In this document: positions 60,076 to 64,000 of the stretch, in pieces
Layout: each line of letters begins with the position of its first letter
How positions within the stretch are numbered: the first letter of the stretch is position 1
Source: Nannocystis exedens
GTDB lineage: Bacteria; Myxococcota_A; Polyangia; Nannocystales; Nannocystaceae
NCBI RefSeq assembly: GCF_002343915.1
Contig: NZ_NETK01000001.1
Span: forward strand, 5,346,001-5,410,000
Reading direction: 5' to 3'
DNA length: 64,000 nucleotides
The notes under the pieces: generated by a model
What the model was told of the DNA's origin: nothing
Database searches by the model: none
The model's input: only the letters and a program-made list of their open reading frames with translations
Position numbers and translations under genes: made by a program

Positions 60076-61380
60076 ATGGTCGCGCCGATGCGACGCCCCG
60101 TGCTCACTCTGGTGATGACGATCTTCGCCTGCACGCCGCACGCGCCGTCGCCGTCGCCGGCGGACGTTGTCGCAAAAGAGCCCGCGGAGGCGCCGCCGGA
60201 GCCGGCCGCGCCGCGCGAGCCGCTGCCGCCGAAGTCACCGCCGGCGAGCACGACGTGGACGACGCTGACGGTCGCGCCCGGCTGCGAGCTGCAGATCGCC
60301 GACGCGCCGGCGAGCCTGGGCCCGCCGCTGGCGTGGAAGCCGTGCGCGGGCGGGCCGGAGGGCTGCGTCGAGACGCCGACCCGAACCGCCGGGGCGCTGG
60401 CGCCCGACGTCGACCTGACGGGGCTGTCGCGCGGCGGGCAGGTGACGATCGCGGTGCGCCGTTCGCTGCCGGGCCGGCGCTCGCGCTACCTGCTGGCGCC
60501 GCGCGACGGCCTGCCGTTCTTCGCGGTCGAGGGGCCGGAGGACGCGCAATGTTCCTTGGGACAGGTCGGCCTCTCGGACGACGGCGCGGTGGTCGAGGTG
60601 TTGTTCGACAGCGACGACGCCGACGTCTCGCGCGCGTACCTGCGGGGCCCGCTGGCCGAGGACCCGAGCTGGCGCGAGGTGGCGGCGGTGCTGCCGCGGG
60701 GAAAGTTCCGCGGCTTCATCAGCGAGTCGGTGCTGTCGGTCGGCGGGCGCGTGATGGTCGAGCAGAACGGGGGACCTTTGCGCTGGTTCGACCCGGAGGG
60801 CGAGCGATGGTACGAGGTGCCCGGTTCGCACGACGGCTGGGAGTGCTGCGCGAGCGGTCACGGCGACGCGGTGGTGTTCTCGTACGCGGCCATCCCCGAG
60901 CGGCCGATGGCCGCGCGGCTCGGCGAGCGGGCTCACCCGCTGCATCGCGAGCCGGTGGACGGCACGAGCCCGGTGCTGATCGACGGAGCTCGCGCGGTGT
61001 GGGTCGAGGGCCGCGGGCGCGACAACAACAACTTCTATAAAACCATCGACCTGTGGGCGGCGGACGTGATCGATGGGCCGGCGCTGGCGAACGCGCAGCG
61101 CGTGCTGGCCGTGCCGTCGAAGACGATGCCGACGCCGCACTTCGGCGGCGGCGTGGTGGCGATTCCCCTGCGCGAGAGCCTCGGCGAGGTGATGGTCGTC
61201 CGGCTCGACCCGCGAGAGCAGCGGGTCTTGCGAGCGCCGGCCGAGCATGCGATCGAGCGGGTGTTGTGGATCTCGAGCGACGAGGTGGCGGTGCGGGTCG
61301 GCCCCGCTGACATGCGCGGGGAGCCCAGGGTGGTGCGGCGGATCCCGCTCGCGGCGCTGCCGCCGTGGACCGCGGCGTGA
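60076..61380 (+). CDS. Lipoprotein, probable beta-propeller, unknown function
   Basis: Up to 434 residues from ATG 60076 (ATG 60088 would give a shorter signal). The signal ends L-V-M-T-I-F-A-C; the linker is Pro/Ala-rich rather than Thr-rich. The mature part consists of repeated four-strand blocks with W and D turns (L-R-W-F-D-P-E-G-E-R-W-Y-E-V, A-V-W-V-E-G-R-G-R-D, V-L-W-I-S-S-D-E-V-A-V-R-V), which fits a WD40/Kelch-like propeller. A copy of the dispersed palindrome in frame (60549-60566) encodes C-S-L-G-Q. Confidence 0.75.
   Translation: MVAPMRRPVLTLVMTIFACTPHAPSPSPADVVAKEPAEAPPEPAAPREPLPPKSPPASTTWTTLTVAPGCELQIADAPASLGPPLAWKPCAGGPEGCVETPTRTAGALAPDVDLTGLSRGGQVTIAVRRSLPGRRSRYLLAPRDGLPFFAVEGPEDAQCSLGQVGLSDDGAVVEVLFDSDDADVSRAYLRGPLAEDPSWREVAAVLPRGKFRGFISESVLSVGGRVMVEQNGGPLRWFDPEGERWYEVPGSHDGWECCASGHGDAVVFSYAAIPERPMAARLGERAHPLHREPVDGTSPVLIDGARAVWVEGRGRDNNNFYKTIDLWAADVIDGPALANAQRVLAVPSKTMPTPHFGGGVVAIPLRESLGEVMVVRLDPREQRVLRAPAEHAIERVLWISSDEVAVRVGPADMRGEPRVVRRIPLAALPPWTAA
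60549..60566 (+). repeat. Dispersed palindrome, copy inside a gene
   Basis: ATGTTCCTTGGGACAGGT in frame in the propeller-like lipoprotein gene, encoding C-S-L-G-Q; the copy at 533-549 encodes C-P-L-G-Q in an unrelated protein. Confidence 0.55.
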
Positions 61381-61425
61381 GGGGTTGCGGGCGCGCGCGA
61401 AACGGCCTAGCGTCGGCCGACGATC

Positions 61426-61896
61426 ATGGATCTGCCGCGCTTCGAAGCCCTGATGGTCGACCTCACCGCGAAGGTCGCAGGACGCTCGCTCGACGCCGAT
61501 CTGGCCGAGTGGCTCAACCGCGAGGTCCCGGCCGACGGGCCCGAGTTCGCCGCGATCGCGCAGGCCTGCCGCGAGGCCGTGGCGGCCGGGTGGATGTGCA
61601 GCCGCGAGCACGCGGGCATCAAGTACGGGCGGGTGATCAAGGCCGGGCCGGCGACGCACGGGTTCTCGGTCGACGTCGTCGACATGAACGAGATCGCCGG
61701 CGGGCACCACGTGCATCCGAACGGCGAGATCGACATGGTGATGCCGCTCGAGGGCGAGGCGAAGTTCGACGGCCACGGCGCCGGCTGGTGCGTGTATCCG
61801 CCGGGCAGCGCGCACACGCCGACGGTCGCGGGCGGGCGGGCGTTCGTGCTCTACCTGCTGCCGCAAGGCGCGATCCAGTTCACCCCGGCGACGTGA
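61426..61896 (+). CDS. DUF4863-family cupin protein (4-hydroxylaminobenzoate lyase-like)
   Basis: A 156-residue protein. The core V-V-D-M-N-E-I-A-G-G-H-H-V-H-P-N-G-E-I-D-M-V-M-P has the two His, a Glu and the spacing of a metal-binding cupin, with the second half G-W-C-V-Y-P-P-G-S-A-H-T-P completing the site. The overall pattern fits DUF4863, whose studied members include 4-hydroxylaminobenzoate lyases of nitrobenzoate degradation. That a ring-cleaving or lyase reaction occurs here is an inference. It is seven bases upstream of the acyl-CoA ligase gene, in the same direction, so a shared aromatic-acid or acyl pathway is plausible. Confidence 0.8.
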   Translation: MDLPRFEALMVDLTAKVAGRSLDADLAEWLNREVPADGPEFAAIAQACREAVAAGWMCSREHAGIKYGRVIKAGPATHGFSVDVVDMNEIAGGHHVHPNGEIDMVMPLEGEAKFDGHGAGWCVYPPGSAHTPTVAGGRAFVLYLLPQGAIQFTPAT

Positions 61897-61903
61897 CGCG
61901 GCG

Positions 61904-63538
61904 ATGACGACGCCGAGGCTGTCGTACGTGCACGGCACCAGCGCGACCCCGCTGCTGGGCGAGACGATCGGCGACAACCTGCGGCGCACGGTGCTGCGGG
62001 TGCCCGACGCCGAGGCGCTGGTGGTCCGCTCGCAGGGCTTCCGCGCGACGTACTCGCAGCTGTGGGCGTGGACCGGCCAGGCCGCGCGCGGGCTGATGGC
62101 GCTCGGGGTGCAGCGCGGCGACAGGGTCGGGATCTGGTCGCCCAACCGGGCCGAGTGGGTGATCTCGCAGTACGCGGCGGCGCGGGTCGGAGCGATCCTC
62201 GTCAACATCAACCCGGCCTACCGGGTCGACGAGCTGCAGTACGCGCTTCGCCAGTCGGGCGTGTCGGTGCTGCTGCTGGCGCGGCGGCACCGCGGCTCGG
62301 ACTACGCGGCGATGGTCGCCGAGGTGATGCCGGGCTGCCCGGCGCTGCGCCTGACGATCGTGTTCGAGGACGGCTGGGACGCGCTGCTGGCGGGCGGGTC
62401 GTCGGTGTCCGAGGACGACCTGGCGGCGCGCGAGGCGACGCTGCAATTCGACGACCCGGTCAACATTCAATACACCAGCGGCACCACCGGCGCGCCCAAG
62501 GGGGCGACGCTGTCGCACCACAACATCCTCAACAACGGGTTTTACATCGGCGAGACGCTGCGCTACGGCGAGCGCGATCGGGTCTGCATCCCGGTGCCGT
62601 TCTACCACTGCTTCGGCATGGTGATCGGCAACCTCGCGTGTACGAGCCACGGCGCGTGCATGGTGATCCCCGGCGAGGTGTTCGACCCGGCGGCGACGCT
62701 CGAGGCGGTGCAGGAGGAGCGCTGCACCTCGCTCTACGGCGTGCCGACGATGTTCATCGCCGAGCTCGAGCACCCGCGGTTCGCCGAGTTCGACCTGAGC
62801 ACGCTGCGCACCGGGGTGATGGCCGGCTCGCCGTGCCCGGTCGAGACGATGAAGCAGGTGCAGTCGCGCATGCACATGCACGAGGTGACGATCTGCTACG
62901 GCATGACGGAGACGTCGCCGGTGTCGACGCAGAGCGCCTGCGACGACCCGTTCGAGCAGCGGGTGACGACGGTCGGGCGGGTCCACCCGCACCTCGAGGT
63001 GAAGATCGTCGACCCCGCGACGGGGGCGGTCGTGCCGCGAGGCGTGCGCGGCGAGCTGTGTACCCGCGGCTACAGCGTGATGCTCGGCTACTGGAACGAC
63101 CCCGCGGCCACCCGCGCGGCCATCGACGAGGCCCGCTGGATGCACACCGGCGACCTGGCGGTGGTCGACGACGCGGGGTACGTCAGCATCGTCGGGCGGA
63201 TCAAGGACCTCATCATCCGCGGCGGCGAGAACATCTATCCCCGCGAGGTCGAGGAGCTGCTGCACACGCACGCGGCCGTCAGCGAGGCGCAGGTGATCGG
63301 GGTGCCGAGCCAGCGCTACGGCGAGGAGGTGATGGCGTGGATCAAGCTGCGCCCCGGCGCCAGCGTCACCGCCGACGAGCTGCGGCAGTTCTGCCTGGCC
63401 AAGCTGGCGCGCTTCAAGGCGCCCGTGTACTGGAAATTCGTCGAAAGCTTCCCGATGACGGTGACCGGGAAGATCCAGAAATACCGGATGCGCGAGATCG
63501 CCGTCGCCGAGCTCGAGCAGGCCGCGCGCAGCGAGTGA
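61904..63538 (+). CDS. AMP-binding acyl-CoA ligase
   Basis: A 544-residue protein of the ANL superfamily. It has the P-loop Y-T-S-G-T-T-G-A-P-K-G (from residue 190), the Y-G-M-T-E-T-S-P motif, the hinge G-R-I-K-D-L-I-I-R-G-G-E-N-I-Y-P and the catalytic C-terminal Lys523 in V-T-G-K-I-Q-K. The length and motif forms are those of fatty- or aryl-acyl-CoA synthetases, which activate a carboxylic acid with ATP and CoA. The exact acid is not known. The gene follows the DUF4863 gene by seven bases and is probably its operon partner. Confidence 0.93.
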   Translation: MTTPRLSYVHGTSATPLLGETIGDNLRRTVLRVPDAEALVVRSQGFRATYSQLWAWTGQAARGLMALGVQRGDRVGIWSPNRAEWVISQYAAARVGAILVNINPAYRVDELQYALRQSGVSVLLLARRHRGSDYAAMVAEVMPGCPALRLTIVFEDGWDALLAGGSSVSEDDLAAREATLQFDDPVNIQYTSGTTGAPKGATLSHHNILNNGFYIGETLRYGERDRVCIPVPFYHCFGMVIGNLACTSHGACMVIPGEVFDPAATLEAVQEERCTSLYGVPTMFIAELEHPRFAEFDLSTLRTGVMAGSPCPVETMKQVQSRMHMHEVTICYGMTETSPVSTQSACDDPFEQRVTTVGRVHPHLEVKIVDPATGAVVPRGVRGELCTRGYSVMLGYWNDPAATRAAIDEARWMHTGDLAVVDDAGYVSIVGRIKDLIIRGGENIYPREVEELLHTHAAVSEAQVIGVPSQRYGEEVMAWIKLRPGASVTADELRQFCLAKLARFKAPVYWKFVESFPMTVTGKIQKYRMREIAVAELEQAARSE

Positions 63539-63607
63539 CGCGGGCGGCCGCGGGGCCTGCGACCGATGGTCGCGTGCCCGTCGCCGGGAACTCCGGTACG
63601 GTGAGGC

Positions 63608-64000
63608 GTGCGCGTCGCCCTCGCCGCCGTCCTGCTCCTGACCGCCTGCGGCGGGGCCACGCCCGCGAGCACCGACGCGAGCAGCAGCACGAGCACCACG
63701 GGCGCGAGCACCGGCGCGCCGATCGACTGCGCCGGCGGGCCGGACGAGCTCTTCATCAAAAGGATCGCGCCGCTGCTGGCGACGGACCGACCGAAGACCT
63801 GCAACACCTGTCACCTGTCGGGCGTCGACATGGAGATGTTCGTGCAGGACACGCCGTGTCAGACGATGGCGTGCCTCGAGTCGAAGGGTCTGGTCGACCT
63901 GAGCGCGCCGGAGGCGAGCGTGGTGCTGGGGTGGATCTCCCGCGCCGACCCGGCGAGCCCGCTGATCGACCCGTCGGTGATCGACGAGGAGTACCAGGCG
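63608..64000 (+). CDS. Lipoprotein with CxxCH haem motif, 3' end outside the window
   Basis: An open frame from GTG 63608 to the last base (131 codons), with GGTGAGG just upstream. The signal M-R-V-A-L-A-A-V-L-L-L-T-A-C is followed by a Thr/Ser/Ala linker. The sequence F-I-K-R-I-A-P-L-L-A-T ... T-C-N-T-C-H-L-S-G then carries a C-N-T-C-H haem-c attachment motif in the setting typical of large myxobacterial and planctomycete cytochrome-c-like lipoproteins. A distal Met ligand may be M-E-M-F or may lie further on. It continues past the window, so size and other domains are unknown. Confidence 0.75.
   Translation, partial: MRVALAAVLLLTACGGATPASTDASSSTSTTGASTGAPIDCAGGPDELFIKRIAPLLATDRPKTCNTCHLSGVDMEMFVQDTPCQTMACLESKGLVDLSAPEASVVLGWISRADPASPLIDPSVIDEEYQA

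Overview
The window is very GC-rich DNA, with strong G/C bias at third codon positions and many long antisense frames. It looks like a myxobacterium, most likely of the suborder Nannocystineae. The main clue is about a dozen putative outer-surface lipoproteins with a lipobox followed by a Thr/Ser-rich low-complexity linker, several beginning Cys-Gly-Pro-Gly-Lys. Other clues are a myxococcal Cys-rich repeat protein, Ser/Thr kinases and a very large hybrid kinase/ATPase/histidine kinase. I see no rRNA, tRNA, CRISPR array, insertion sequence or phage genes. The taxonomic call is an inference from protein style, not a measurement.

Layout. 1-3020: the 3' part of an unrecognised gene, a pentapeptide-repeat protein and a Cys-rich lipoprotein. 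3089-8637: two cytochrome P450 units, each facing a divergent TetR-type regulator across a short intergenic palindrome; the first also carries an HSL-type esterase. 8734-10390: an AraC regulator with a downstream NAD(P)-binding oxidoreductase. 10564-16881: lipoproteins (one with FG-GAP/VCBS repeats), a YbaY/YscW-like lipoprotein, a glutathione S-transferase and a YccF membrane protein. 17060-24412: a frameshifted membrane glycosyltransferase-like gene, an alpha/beta hydrolase, a beta-helix lipoprotein and a secreted protein with a possible MACPF-like signature. 24366-27881: an unusual fusion of a multi-pass membrane region, a sulfatase-type domain and a PhoD-type phosphatase. 28317-30027: a P-loop kinase, a small winged-helix protein and a GNAT acetyltransferase. 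30150-32997: a ThDP enzyme and a KAS III-like protein separated by a duplicated gene junction. 33244-41047: lipoproteins and a tandem-kinase membrane protein coupled to a second membrane protein. 41224-48594: a 2085-residue protein of unknown function divergent from a LysR regulator. 48685-50880: a truncated FG-GAP protein, a glycerophosphodiesterase lipoprotein and an ASCH/winged-helix-like protein. 51358-57297: a 1979-residue hybrid sensor kinase. 57311-64000: more lipoproteins, a DUF4863 cupin paired with an acyl-CoA ligase, and the start of a CxxCH lipoprotein.

The most interesting signal is not a gene. A short palindrome of the form ATGTCC-N4-GGACA(T/G) recurs about 18 times. It sits both at gene ends (sometimes as strong GNRA-type hairpins) and inside reading frames, where two unrelated proteins carry the same C-x-L-G-Q peptide from it. 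Other notable points are a triplicated stop/start junction between two metabolic genes that creates a 53-residue coupled reading frame, a TetR protein with an extra MerR-like DNA-binding domain next to a perfect 19-bp operator candidate, and two genes each broken by loss of one base near a G run.
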